DNA of 64,000 nucleotides from an uncultured Lachnospiraceae bacterium (GCA_902786515.1 CADADA010000004.1:24415-88414), one strand, 5' to 3'. Numbered from the stretch's first letter, positions 19,914 to 28,526 are shown. The notes: a model not told the origin generated them from the sequence alone. A program made the numbers and translations.

Positions 19914-20564
19914 TCACTCCGTATCCATATTCTCTTCCAGATCCTCTTCATCAAATCCTATTTCCAGATTCTCTGCAAAGTCGTCATCTATTCCATTCTG
20001 TTCATTTTCTGATTCATTCTCATCCTGAGAAGGATATAATTCGTTCCTATTAGCTACAACAACATCCAGACTCTGATTCAATGACTTCATGAAATTATCA
20101 TACTTTATAGTAACATTTTCCATTGTATGAGTGATAATATTCTGAAGGTTGACTAACACATCATCCGTGTACTGCATTGCTCCACTACGTATTGTATTTG
20201 CATCCTGATTGGCGCTGTCCAATATTTCCTGTGCCTGCGCCTGGGCCTGGGCAACTATGCTGTCTGCTTCCTCATATGCACGAGTCATAATCTCATGCTG
20301 GCTGATTAACTCTTCTTTTTGTTCATTTGCCTTTTGTAATAATGCATCAGCTTTAGCCTTTGCATCTTTTAATATCGCATCTTTATTTGCAATAATTCTT
20401 TTATATTTCTTAATCTCATCAGGAGTCTTGAGTCTTAATTCCGATATCAGCTCATCAATCTCCTCTTTATTAACTATAATCTTTGTACCATTAGATAACG
20501 GCTGAAACTTGCAATTATCTAAATAATCTTCTATCTCTATAATCGTCTGTTCAATCTTACTCAT
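19914..20564 (-). CDS. Coiled-coil protein, V-ATPase subunit H/DivIVA-like
   Basis: The 216-residue protein is predicted mostly coiled coil (about 50-150, with Ala/Gln/Glu-rich AQAQAQEILDSANQDAN) and ends in a very acidic tail (about 185-216). Such proteins are annotated as ATPase-like or vacuolar-ATPase subunit H-like in Lachnospiraceae and lie next to rsmD; function is unknown. The start at 20564 (MSKIEQ) fits AAAGGATG upstream; the frame is open further to 20633 but would put the promoter inside the gene. Cytoplasmic scaffold is a guess. Confidence 0.75.
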   Translation of the reverse strand: MSKIEQTIIEIEDYLDNCKFQPLSNGTKIIVNKEEIDELISELRLKTPDEIKKYKRIIANKDAILKDAKAKADALLQKANEQKEELISQHEIMTRAYEEADSIVAQAQAQAQEILDSANQDANTIRSGAMQYTDDVLVNLQNIITHTMENVTIKYDNFMKSLNQSLDVVVANRNELYPSQDENESENEQNGIDDDFAENLEIGFDEEDLEENMDTE

Positions 20565-20604
20565 ACTAAGCAACATCCTTTCATGTATAATTCCAACCCA
20601 TATA

Positions 20605-20633
20605 ATATTATCACGTATTTTAAAATAAAACAA
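20605..20633 (-). promoter_or_regulatory. Possible promoter of the coiled-coil gene
   Basis: The minus strand reads TTGTTT, 17 bases, TAATAT just after the rsmD stop, about 40 bases before the preferred start at 20564. Confidence 0.4.
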
Positions 20634-20635
20634 TC

Positions 20636-21196
20636 CTACATTTTCTCTTTTTGCAGGAAAACATGTTTATTTGTTTTATAAATTTTCTCTTTTATCATCG
20701 TAAACCCAATTTCTTCCAGATAAGACATATCTGTTTGTTTTGAACATTCCGCAATCACGACGGTTTTATTGTCCAAAATATTGCTTTTCGACAGTAATTT
20801 TAAAATATTTTTTTCATGTTCACAATTATATGGAGGATCCATAAAAATATAATCGAAATATTCATTTTTTGAATCAAGTATATTTATCGCAGACTCAACT
20901 TTCATATTCATTACTTCAGCATTATCCTTTAATTTTGTAAATTCAAGATTATCATTAATACACTTAACCGCCTTTGGATTCATCTCAACAAAAACGGACT
21001 TTCGGGCTCCTCTGCTCAGCGCTTCAATTCCAATCCCGCCACTTCCGCTAAACAAATCTAAAAACCTGCAGCCATACATATCATCGTGTATCATGTTAAA
21101 TAAAGTCTCTTTAATACGGTCTGTTGTCGGTCTGGTATCATTACCTTCAATCGTCTTTAATCTCAAACTCTTCGCACTTCCTGCTATCACTCGCAT
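20636..21196 (-). CDS. rsmD: 16S rRNA (guanine-966-N2) methyltransferase
   Basis: RsmD methylates G966 of 16S rRNA with SAM. The 186-residue protein has RVIAGSAKS at the start, the SAM motif FLDLFSGSGGIGIEALSRGA and the catalytic DPPYN. It is preceded by the cheR terminator. In relatives it is normally followed by coaD; here the coiled-coil gene follows directly. Confidence 0.95.
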   Translation of the reverse strand: MRVIAGSAKSLRLKTIEGNDTRPTTDRIKETLFNMIHDDMYGCRFLDLFSGSGGIGIEALSRGARKSVFVEMNPKAVKCINDNLEFTKLKDNAEVMNMKVESAINILDSKNEYFDYIFMDPPYNCEHEKNILKLLSKSNILDNKTVVIAECSKQTDMSYLEEIGFTMIKEKIYKTNKHVFLQKEKM

Positions 21197-21227
21197 ATTG
21201 AATCTCCCTGATATAATGTTTTAATAG

Positions 21228-21259
21228 AAAAGCAAGTCTAAAAGAAAAGACTTGCTTTT
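21228..21259 (-). terminator. Intrinsic terminator after cheR
   Basis: A perfect 12-base-pair stem (AAAAGCAAGTCT / AGACTTGCTTTT) with an 8-base loop lies just after the cheR stop. T-rich sequence follows on the minus strand. Confidence 0.85.
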
Positions 21260-21265
21260 ACATCA

Positions 21266-22039
21266 TTATAGTTTCTTGTAGAAAAATGATTTTATCGAAT
21301 CATAATTTAAGTCTCTGTAATTGATTATCTGTTCTGTACTGCCAACAAACAATATTCCACCTTTTTTCAATGAATTATTAAACTTACGATATATCTCATT
21401 CTTCGCATCATCAGTAAAATAAATCACAACATTTCTACAAACAATCATATCACATCCGGTAGGATAACTGTCCTTTAACAGATTATGCTGTTTGAACTCA
21501 ACTCTGGCCTTCACTTCGTCATTAACCTGATAATTATTGGCTCCAATCTTAGTCATATATTTGTCAACATATTTCTTTGGCAGTCCTGAAACACTCTTCT
21601 GGTTATAAAGACCTGCTCTCGCCTTCTCAAGAACCTGCTTATCAATATCCGTTGCAATAATCTTAATCTGATTCAATGGTAAAAAATCAGCTAACGTCAT
21701 TACCAGCGAATATGGTTCATCCCCGGTTGAACATGCAGCGCTCCATATCTTAAGACTTTTTCCAAACTGGCTTATAAGATATGGATATACTTCTTTTTCA
21801 AGATTTCTCCACTGGTCAGGATTTCTGTAAAACTCCGACACGTTAATCGTCAGATAATTTACAAATTCCTCAAATAACTTTGTATCACTCTTTAAAGCTG
21901 ATACATAAGCATCATATCCGGTAAACTTATTCTTTGATATAAGTGCATCAATTCTACGCTTCATCTGGCGCTCCTTGTATGCATTCAAATCAATACGTGT
22001 TAGATCAAATACTTGTTTTTTAAATCCTGTATAATCCAA
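21266..22039 (-). CDS. cheR: CheR-type chemoreceptor glutamate methyltransferase
   Basis: CheR methylates glutamates on chemotaxis receptors with SAM. The 257-residue protein has the N-terminal alpha domain (about 1-70, with RQMKRRIDALI) and the catalytic domain with SAACSTGDEPYSLVM and CRNVVIYF. It lies alone, away from other chemotaxis genes, after rpsA and two tandem hairpins. GGAGGAGG precedes the ATG. It suggests a motile cell. Confidence 0.93.
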   Translation of the reverse strand: MDYTGFKKQVFDLTRIDLNAYKERQMKRRIDALISKNKFTGYDAYVSALKSDTKLFEEFVNYLTINVSEFYRNPDQWRNLEKEVYPYLISQFGKSLKIWSAACSTGDEPYSLVMTLADFLPLNQIKIIATDIDKQVLEKARAGLYNQKSVSGLPKKYVDKYMTKIGANNYQVNDEVKARVEFKQHNLLKDSYPTGCDMIVCRNVVIYFTDDAKNEIYRKFNNSLKKGGILFVGSTEQIINYRDLNYDSIKSFFYKKL

Positions 22040-22062
22040 AGGTCCTCCTCCTTTAAATTAAC

Positions 22063-22102
22063 GGACTCCCGGAATTCTGATACAAAAAGATTCCGAGAGT
22101 CC
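22063..22102. repeat. Tandem hairpin repeat, unit 1
   Basis: The 40-base unit forms GGACTC / GAGTCC (6 pairs), one C-A mismatch, then CGGAAT / ATTCCG (6 pairs) with a 14-base loop. It is about 80 percent identical to unit 2 and lies in the gap between rpsA and cheR. No U-tract follows, so it is not a normal terminator. Confidence 0.8.
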
Positions 22103-22114
22103 ATGCTTTATTAT

Positions 22115-22153
22115 GTACTCTCGGAATCCGATACATAAAGATTTAGAGAGTAC
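22115..22153. repeat. Tandem hairpin repeat, unit 2
   Basis: The 39-base unit forms GTACTCTC / GAGAGTAC (8 pairs), a mismatch and four further pairs. Compared with unit 1, the second pair of the stem changed from G-C to T-A on both arms, a compensatory change that supports a selected structure. The loop keeps GATACA and AAAGAT. Confidence 0.8.
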
Positions 22154-22174
22154 ATTATTATTTCATATCAACAG

Positions 22175-23260
22175 TTACTCTTCTTCTTTTGTCTCTGCTG
22201 CTTCATTATCCCTCTCAAGTGCCTTGATACTCAAGCTGATTTTCTTCTCATCTGCATTGAAATCAACAACCTTAGCTTCGATTTCCTGACCAACTTTCAA
22301 TACATCAGCCGGCTTATCAACATGTTCTTTTGCAATCTGTGATACATGTAAAAGAGCATCAACACCTGTCTCTAACTCAACAAATGCACCAAAATCTGTC
22401 ATTCTTGCTACTTTACCCTTTACTACTTTGCCAACAGCATAATTAACAGATGCTTTTAACCAAGGGTTTGTATCATCAAACTTAAGGCTCAATGCAATCT
22501 TTTCTCCATTGATATCTTTAACTAAAACCTTAAGCTCTGTTCCAACTTTGAAATTCTTCTTAGGATTCTCTACTCTTCCCCATGACATTTCTGAAATGTG
22601 AAGTAATCCGTCAATTCCGCCTAAATCAATGAAAGCACCGAAATCAGTAACATTCTTAACAACACCTGTTACAGTCTCTCCTACTTTTATGCTCTCAAGT
22701 AATTCTTTTCTCTTCTCGGCTTTTTCAGCAACCAATAACTGCTTACGGTCACCGATAATTCTTCTCTTTCTAGGATTGAATTCTGTAATAACAAATTCAA
22801 TCTCCTGTCCCATGTACTTGTTCAAATCTTTCTCAAAAGTATCTGACACAAGGCTGGCAGGAATGAATACTCTTGACTCTTCAACAGATACACTTAATCC
22901 ACCCGGATTAACCTGTACAACTTTTGCCTTGAGCACTTCTTTTGCTTCAAAAGCTTCCTCAAGTCTCTTATTTCCTTTTTCTGCTGCAAGCTTCTTGTAA
23001 GATAACATAACCTGACCTTCACCATCATTTACCTTTACAACTTTTGCTTCCATCTTGTCTCCGACTGATACGCATGTAGTGAGATCTACATTCGGTGTAT
23101 TGGTATATTCATTTCTTGAAATAATACCATCTGACTTGTAACCTATATTCAAGACGATTTCATCTTCTTTTACGCTGATTACTGTGCCTTCAACAATCTC
23201 TCCTGTACGTATTTGTTTCATTTCTGTTTCTTCAAACATCTGTTCAAAACTTTCTGACAT
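22175..23260 (-). CDS. rpsA: Ribosomal protein S1 homolog
   Basis: The 361-residue protein has four S1 RNA-binding domains (about 17-85, 100-165, 188-256, 272-342), the short form typical of Firmicutes. FGAFIDLGGIDGLLHISEMSWG is in domain three, and FGAFVELETGVDALLHVSQ in domain four. The ATG at 23260 has GAGGAGG nine bases upstream, inside the ispH 3' end; the two genes overlap by 17 bases. In several Clostridia IspH and S1 are fused in one chain. An acidic tail ends the protein. Confidence 0.93.
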   Translation of the reverse strand: MSESFEQMFEETEMKQIRTGEIVEGTVISVKEDEIVLNIGYKSDGIISRNEYTNTPNVDLTTCVSVGDKMEAKVVKVNDGEGQVMLSYKKLAAEKGNKRLEEAFEAKEVLKAKVVQVNPGGLSVSVEESRVFIPASLVSDTFEKDLNKYMGQEIEFVITEFNPRKRRIIGDRKQLLVAEKAEKRKELLESIKVGETVTGVVKNVTDFGAFIDLGGIDGLLHISEMSWGRVENPKKNFKVGTELKVLVKDINGEKIALSLKFDDTNPWLKASVNYAVGKVVKGKVARMTDFGAFVELETGVDALLHVSQIAKEHVDKPADVLKVGQEIEAKVVDFNADEKKISLSIKALERDNEAAETKEEE

Positions 23261-24095
23261 TAGTATGAACCTCCTCGATAATATTATTTGGGGTTGATGC
23301 CCCAGCTGTAATACCTACGCAACTACTAGATTGAAGTTCGCACAAATCTATATCTTCTACTGTTTGTATATAATATGTTTTTTCACATTCTTTACGGCAT
23401 ATTTCATATAATTTCTGCGTATTAGAACTGTTTTTTCCACCTATTACAATCATAGAATCAACATTTGCTGCTATTTTCTTTGCTTCCGCCTGTCGTTCGT
23501 GTGTCGCGTTACATATAGTATCTAAAACATTTATATCATAACTCTTTTTTGAGATAATTTCAACAAGATATTTAAATTTATTGTAATTAAATGTCGTTTG
23601 AGATACGATACATATTTTTTCACCAGGGTCTACACTTAATTTATCGGCTTCTTCCTCATTTCCGATAATAGTAGTATTTTCTCCTGACCAGCCTCTTATT
23701 CCCTGTACTTCAGGATGATCTTTATTCCCTATAATAATGATATGACTACCATTATTCTTTTCTTTTTCCACGATTTTATGTATTTTTAATACAAAAGGAC
23801 ATGTAGCATCCACAATTTGTAAATTATTTTCCTTTGCTATATCATATACTTCTTTGTCAACACCATGTGAACGTATAATCACAATGCCCTCCTTAACACC
23901 TCTCAATTCGTCTTTTGATTCTATAATTGAAACCCCTTTATCTGCCAGATCGTTCACAACCTCTTCATTATGTATTATCGGTCCGTAAGTATAAATCTTT
24001 TTTACTTCTGCACATTCTATCTGCTCATACACTTTATCAACTGCCCTTTTTACTCCAAAGCAAAATCCGGCTGTTTCTGCAACAACTACTTTCAC
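23244..24095 (-). CDS. ispH: 4-hydroxy-3-methylbut-2-enyl diphosphate reductase
   Basis: IspH makes IPP and DMAPP in the last step of the MEP isoprenoid pathway with a 4Fe-4S cluster. Cluster cysteines lie in AGFCFGVKRAV (C12), DATCPFV and DTICNATHERQ. Length 283 is normal. The start codon is GTG, overlapping the TAG stop of cmk by one base. The 3' end overlaps rpsA. Confidence 0.96.
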   Translation of the reverse strand: MKVVVAETAGFCFGVKRAVDKVYEQIECAEVKKIYTYGPIIHNEEVVNDLADKGVSIIESKDELRGVKEGIVIIRSHGVDKEVYDIAKENNLQIVDATCPFVLKIHKIVEKEKNNGSHIIIIGNKDHPEVQGIRGWSGENTTIIGNEEEADKLSVDPGEKICIVSQTTFNYNKFKYLVEIISKKSYDINVLDTICNATHERQAEAKKIAANVDSMIVIGGKNSSNTQKLYEICRKECEKTYYIQTVEDIDLCELQSSSCVGITAGASTPNNIIEEVHTNVRKF

Positions 24096-24763
24096 TAAAT
24101 TTCTTTCTCCTTTATTATCTTCTCTATTGTCTCTACCACCTGCTCTATCGTCATGTCAGAACTGTCAACTCTTATGGAATCTTCTGTTTCTGTCAGAGGT
24201 GCAATATCACGATTCATATCTCTGAAATCTCTTTCTTCTATATCTTTTTCAATTTCTTCGAGCGTGCACTCTATACCTTTTTCAGTCTGCTCAAGATATC
24301 TCCTTTTAGCTCTGGTTTTTACACTTGCCGTAAGATATATCTTAACCTGTGCATCAGGTAACACAAAACTTCCAATGTCTCTGCCATCCATTATAACATT
24401 TTCTTTTTTTGCTATTTCCCTTTGCAAATCAAGCAGTTCATCTCTTACTCCTTTGTATACGGAAATGGATGAAGTCATGCGGCTGACTTCCTCTGTCCTT
24501 ATAAGGTGATTCACTTCTTCTCCGTTTAGAAACATTTTTTGCTCGCCGTCTTCATATTTTATTTCAACATTAGTTTTTCTGCAGATTTCATTAATCTTTT
24601 CCTCTTCAGACGAATTTATTCCTTCTTTAATACATGCCAATGCAAGAGTTCTGTATATAGCTCCGGTATCTACATACACGAAGCCAATATCTGCCGCTAT
24701 TTTTTTTGCTATCGTACTTTTTCCTGCTCCTGCCGGTCCGTCAATTGCTACATTCATTTTCAT
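24095..24763 (-). CDS. cmk: Cytidylate kinase
   Basis: Cmk phosphorylates CMP and dCMP. The 222-residue protein has the P-loop GPAGAGKST (residues 9-17), VDTGAIYR and the MDGRDIGSFVLPDA loop. GGAAG lies nine bases before the ATG. The order cmk-ispH-rpsA is conserved in Clostridia. Confidence 0.96.
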   Translation of the reverse strand: MKMNVAIDGPAGAGKSTIAKKIAADIGFVYVDTGAIYRTLALACIKEGINSSEEEKINEICRKTNVEIKYEDGEQKMFLNGEEVNHLIRTEEVSRMTSSISVYKGVRDELLDLQREIAKKENVIMDGRDIGSFVLPDAQVKIYLTASVKTRAKRRYLEQTEKGIECTLEEIEKDIEERDFRDMNRDIAPLTETEDSIRVDSSDMTIEQVVETIEKIIKEKEI

Positions 24764-24779
24764 AATATTTTACTTCCTT

Positions 24780-26006
24780 TCACTCTATACTGTTTCCTGC
24801 TAAATATCCCGTTGACCATGCAATCTGAAGATTGTAACCGCCCGTAAACGCATCAACGTCTATCATCTCACCCGCGAAATATAATCCTTTTACCTTCTTT
24901 GATTCCATTGTTGCTGGGTTTATTTCTTTAACATTAATTCCGCCATGTGTAATTATAGCCTCGTCAAAACCTCTTGTTCCCGTAATTGTCAATGTAAATT
25001 CTTTCATGCTTTTAACAAGTCTTCTTCTTTCTTCTTTTGTTATCTCATGAATTTTCTTTGTTTCAGGAATTTCAGAGTAACGAATTATACATGGTATCAT
25101 TTTCTTTGGCAATAGCCTGTCTAATGAATTTTTTAAGTCCCTGTTTATGTTTAATTCAAAATCCCTTATTATCCTTGCATCAAGTTGTTCATCAGATAAC
25201 GCAGGTTTTAAATCAATAACAAGCTTTAATTGATTATTCTCAATATGTTTTACAATTTTACTGCTTGCACTTAGTACAATAGGTCCGCTGACTCCAAAAT
25301 GTGTAAACAGCATTTCACCAAATGCATTGTATAAACATTTCTTACCATTCAAAACCTTTATCTCAACGTTCTTAAGCGAAACTCCTTGCATTTCTTTAGG
25401 ATAATCTTCTTTTATTAAAAGTGGTACAAGTGCAGGTAAAAACTTTGTTGTAGTATGCCCGGTTGAACCGATTATATCAAATCCACTCCCATCAGAACCT
25501 GTAGATGCATATGATAATCCACCTGTCGCCATAATAACTGCATCTGCATTTACCCTTTTCCCGTTTATAACAGCCCCTTCGACTCTTTCATCCTCAACAA
25601 TAAGTCTGTCCATATTATGTTTTAATTTTATTTTTACTCCCATTTCTTTTAATTTTTTTTCCAGAACTTTTATTACATCAGATGATTTATCAGAAGAAGG
25701 AAAGACTCTGTTTCCACGTTCTATCTTAGTCGACAACCCAATATCTTCAAAAAAGTCAATCACAGCCTGATTTGTAAATGTATACAATGCACTATACATA
25801 AACTTAGGATTTGTTACAATATTTTCAAATACTTCTTCTATATCTGAAGCGTTTGTAATATTACATCTGCCTTTTCCTGTGATAAACAGTTTTTTTCCCA
25901 GTTTTTCATTATGATCGATTAAAGTAACTTCATGCCCTGCACCTGCTGACTGTATCGCTGCCATCATTCCTGCCGGCCCCGCACCTGCTACTATTACTTT
26001 ACTCAT
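24780..26006 (-). CDS. HI0933/BaiN-like flavoprotein (NAD(P)/FAD oxidoreductase)
   Basis: The 408-residue protein begins with the dinucleotide-binding VIVAGAGPAGMMAA and has the family segment KLFITGKGRCNITNA and the C-terminal GGYNLQIAWSTGYLAG. The family is soluble and FAD-binding; one member, BaiN of Clostridium scindens, reduces bile-acid intermediates, but most members are uncharacterised, so I do not infer bile-acid activity. It stands just upstream of cmk, a position kept in many Clostridia. Confidence 0.88.
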   Translation of the reverse strand: MSKVIVAGAGPAGMMAAIQSAGAGHEVTLIDHNEKLGKKLFITGKGRCNITNASDIEEVFENIVTNPKFMYSALYTFTNQAVIDFFEDIGLSTKIERGNRVFPSSDKSSDVIKVLEKKLKEMGVKIKLKHNMDRLIVEDERVEGAVINGKRVNADAVIMATGGLSYASTGSDGSGFDIIGSTGHTTTKFLPALVPLLIKEDYPKEMQGVSLKNVEIKVLNGKKCLYNAFGEMLFTHFGVSGPIVLSASSKIVKHIENNQLKLVIDLKPALSDEQLDARIIRDFELNINRDLKNSLDRLLPKKMIPCIIRYSEIPETKKIHEITKEERRRLVKSMKEFTLTITGTRGFDEAIITHGGINVKEINPATMESKKVKGLYFAGEMIDVDAFTGGYNLQIAWSTGYLAGNSIE

Positions 26007-26024
26007 GTAATTTTACTCCTTCCT

Positions 26025-26912
26025 TTATTTCGTGTGTATATCAATCGTATCATCAAAAATATCCATTTCATCTCCTTCATATGACTGATAATCTTCCCTT
26101 ATTTTTTTTAACATTTCCATATTTTCCTTAACTTTATCCTGTTTTTTTATACTCAAAGCCACTACTATGGCATTAATAAGACTTACAGGTGCTGTAATTG
26201 AATCCATCATGGACGTTAATTCACTTTTAGCAAAAAGATTACACGAACTGTAAAGATTCATTGGTGAATTAACATTGTCAGTTATAGCTATTACTTTTGC
26301 ACTCCTGTCATTTGCAAATTCCATAGCTTTTAATGTCGTTTTTGAATATCTTGGAAAACTGATTCCAAGCATTACATCGTTCTTATTTATTCTCATAATC
26401 TGTTCATAGATTTCAGTTGAATTACTTGTGCTTATAATTCTGACATTATCAAACATAAGGTTAAAATAAAATCCCATAAGTTCTGCAAGTGGAAGACAGT
26501 TTCTTATTCCGACAATATATATACATTCAGCCGAAAGGATACTTTCTATAGCTTCATCAAATATATTTGTATCCAGCATTTCCAATGTCATTTTTAATTT
26601 ATTTATATCCGAACACATAACACTGTTTATAACGTCTGCGCCCGGCATGTTTTCATTATCTATGTCTATCCGGTCTATTCGGTCAAGTTTTTTTCTGACC
26701 ATACCGCTTAATTCTTTTTGAAACTCAGGATATCCGCTATATCCTATAAATGATGCGAATCTCACAACTGTAGATTCGCTTACTCCCACTGTTTTTCCTA
26801 ACTCTGCCGCTGTCATGAAAGCTGCTTTATCATAATTTTGTGTAACATAAACAGATATTTTTTTCTGTCCCTTGCTCATTTTTTTGAGTTTATTCCTAAT
26901 TCTTTCTTCCAC
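26025..26912 (-). CDS. MurR/RpiR family transcriptional regulator
   Basis: The product of about 295 residues has an N-terminal helix-turn-helix (AAELGKTVGVSESTVVRF, about 35-52) and a C-terminal SIS sugar-phosphate domain (about 120-260, with YIVGIRNC and GISFPRYS). I prefer GTG at 26912, which has GGAGAG six bases upstream, over ATG at 26930, which has no good site and would lie almost at the predicted transcript start. Its ligand is unknown; no sugar gene is adjacent. Confidence 0.85.
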   Translation of the reverse strand: MEERIRNKLKKMSKGQKKISVYVTQNYDKAAFMTAAELGKTVGVSESTVVRFASFIGYSGYPEFQKELSGMVRKKLDRIDRIDIDNENMPGADVINSVMCSDINKLKMTLEMLDTNIFDEAIESILSAECIYIVGIRNCLPLAELMGFYFNLMFDNVRIISTSNSTEIYEQIMRINKNDVMLGISFPRYSKTTLKAMEFANDRSAKVIAITDNVNSPMNLYSSCNLFAKSELTSMMDSITAPVSLINAIVVALSIKKQDKVKENMEMLKKIREDYQSYEGDEMDIFDDTIDIHTK

Positions 26913-26931
26913 AATTATCTCTCCATACATT

Positions 26932-26960
26932 AGTATAGCTTCTTTTCGTTATGCTATAAA
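26932..26960 (-). promoter_or_regulatory. Promoter of the RpiR-type regulator
   Basis: The minus strand reads TTTATA, 17 bases, TATACT. The -35 element overlaps the outer arm of the oadA terminator hairpin. Confidence 0.45.
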
Positions 26961-26991
26961 CCGGAAGAAATAACTATTTCTCCCGGTTTAT
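26956..26991 (-). terminator. Intrinsic terminator after oadA
   Basis: The stem pairs ATAAACCGG with CCGGTTTAT (9 pairs) and continues inward over AGAAATA / TATTTCT with one mismatch, directly after the oadA stop. It closes the sodium-pump operon. Confidence 0.75.
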
Positions 26992-27002
26992 CTATTATAA
27001 CT

Positions 27003-28415
27003 TTATACAGGATATGCTCCACTTTTCGAATCTGCCTGTGACGGATCAATCTTTGTCTGCTGTGCTTCCCTGTATTTGAAAAACTCTGTTGCAACCTGTG
27101 GGAACAATGCATATGACAATACATCCTCGTCCTGCTGAATATATGCAGCAGCTTCTTCTCTATATTTCTCAAGCTGAGGCTTAATCTTATCAGCCGGTCT
27201 GCATGTAATCGGCTTCTTATCTCCAATTGCCTTTTTCTGTACTTCTTTGTTAAACGGCTTAACTGTCTTACCAAATTCACCACTCAATATCTTCTTAGAC
27301 TCTTTTGTAATCATCTTATATCTTTCGCCCTGAAGAACATTTAATACAGCCTGTGTACCAACTATCTGTGATGAAGGCGTAACAAGAGGAGGCTCACCAA
27401 AATCTTTACGTACTCTTGGAATTTCCTCAAGAACTTCCTGATATTTATCCTCTGCATGTGCCTCACTTAACTGTGAAACAAGGTTTGATAACATTCCACC
27501 CGGAACCTGATATAATAATGTCTTGATATTAACGCCAAGAACCTTTGTATTCATAAGACCTGATTCTAATGCTTCTTCTCTCATAGGTCTGAAATAATCT
27601 GCAATCTCTGCTAAAAGTGTCTGGTCAAGGCCTGTATCATACTCAGTTCCTTTAAATGTCTCTACCATAACTTCTGTTGCCGGCTGGCTTGTTCCCATTG
27701 AAAAAGGAGATATAGCCGTGTCAATCACATCTGCTCCAGCTTCAACGGCCTTTAAGTATGTCATAGATGCAACACCTGAAGTATAATGAGTATGCATCTG
27801 TATAGGAAGCGATGTACCTTCCTTTAACGCCTGAACTAACTCTGTAGCCTTATATGGAAGTAATAATCCTGCCATATCCTTTATACACAATGAATCTGCA
27901 CCCATATCCTCAATTTTTTTTGCTGTCTCTTTCCAATAATCAAGTGTGTATGCATCTCCTAATGTGTAAGAAAGTGCTATCTGAGCATGTCCTTTTTCTT
28001 TTTTTGCAGCATTTACGGCTGTTTTCAGGTTATCTAAATCATTAAAACAATCAAATATTCTGATAATATCAATACCATTTGCAATAGACTTCTGTACAAA
28101 ATATTCAACTACGTCATCTGCATAATGATTATATCCTAAAATATTCTGTCCTCTGAATAACATCTGCAACTTTGTATTCTTAAATCCGTCTCTTAACTTT
28201 CTAAGTCTTTCCCACGGATCCTCTTTTAAAAATCTGAGAGATGCATCAAATGTTGCTCCACCCCAGCATTCTACTGAATGGTATCCAACTTTATCCATCT
28301 TATCAATAATAGGAAGCATCTGCTCTGTAGACATTCTTGTTGCTATTAATGACTGATGGGCATCACGCAAAACTGTTTCTGTAATTTCAATCGGTTTTTT
28401 AACCTTCTCTGCCAT
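27003..28415 (-). CDS. oadA: Oxaloacetate decarboxylase alpha / pyruvate carboxyltransferase (5S-type) subunit
   Basis: This carboxyltransferase moves CO2 between oxaloacetate and biotin. The 470-residue chain has LRDAHQSLIATR (substrate and metal), carbamylated lysine in CIKDMAGLLLP and metal histidines in QMHTHYTSG. A C-terminal helical (PYC_OADA) domain is present but no biotinyl domain; that is a separate gene at 29.7 kb. Could also be called pyruvate carboxylase subunit B or transcarboxylase 5S; the gene context favours a sodium-pump complex. Last gene of a five-gene operon. Confidence 0.93.
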   Translation of the reverse strand: MAEKVKKPIEITETVLRDAHQSLIATRMSTEQMLPIIDKMDKVGYHSVECWGGATFDASLRFLKEDPWERLRKLRDGFKNTKLQMLFRGQNILGYNHYADDVVEYFVQKSIANGIDIIRIFDCFNDLDNLKTAVNAAKKEKGHAQIALSYTLGDAYTLDYWKETAKKIEDMGADSLCIKDMAGLLLPYKATELVQALKEGTSLPIQMHTHYTSGVASMTYLKAVEAGADVIDTAISPFSMGTSQPATEVMVETFKGTEYDTGLDQTLLAEIADYFRPMREEALESGLMNTKVLGVNIKTLLYQVPGGMLSNLVSQLSEAHAEDKYQEVLEEIPRVRKDFGEPPLVTPSSQIVGTQAVLNVLQGERYKMITKESKKILSGEFGKTVKPFNKEVQKKAIGDKKPITCRPADKIKPQLEKYREEAAAYIQQDEDVLSYALFPQVATEFFKYREAQQTKIDPSQADSKSGAYPV

Positions 28416-28462
28416 TTTATCACTCCATTCTGTCGTATAAACGACTTAATTCATATTTACTG

Positions 28463-28490
28463 CAAATTGTGGCGGCTGCGACACAATTTG
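28463..28490. repeat. Inverted repeat between oadB and oadA
   Basis: A 9-base-pair stem (CAAATTGTG / CACAATTTG) encloses a GC-rich 10-base loop. It is the second of two hairpins in the 110-base gap and may act as an RNA processing or stability element. Confidence 0.6.
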
Positions 28491-28492
28491 AC

Positions 28493-28526
28493 GTATGTAA
28501 ATTTGCCTGCAGGCAAATTTACATAC
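28493..28526. repeat. Perfect 34-base palindrome between oadB and oadA
   Basis: The 15-base arm GTATGTAAATTTGCC and its exact complement flank TGCA, itself palindromic, so all 34 bases are perfectly symmetric. It overlaps the first base of the TAG stop region of oadB. No U-tract follows; it may stabilise the upstream mRNA or limit read-through to oadA, or bind a dimeric protein. Confidence 0.85.

Noticed and set aside
22063..22153. Tandem hairpins as ordinary terminators of rpsA
   Set aside because: Neither hairpin is followed by a U-tract on the minus strand, and the two share detailed loop sequence, which terminators do not need.
24780..26006. Assigning bile-acid reductase function to the BaiN-like flavoprotein
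   Set aside because: The family is broad, the gene has a housekeeping neighbourhood, and no other bile-acid gene is present.
26954..27283. Minus-strand frame of 109 codons overlapping oadA
   Set aside because: It lies in another frame of oadA and its terminator and has no homology or start site of its own.
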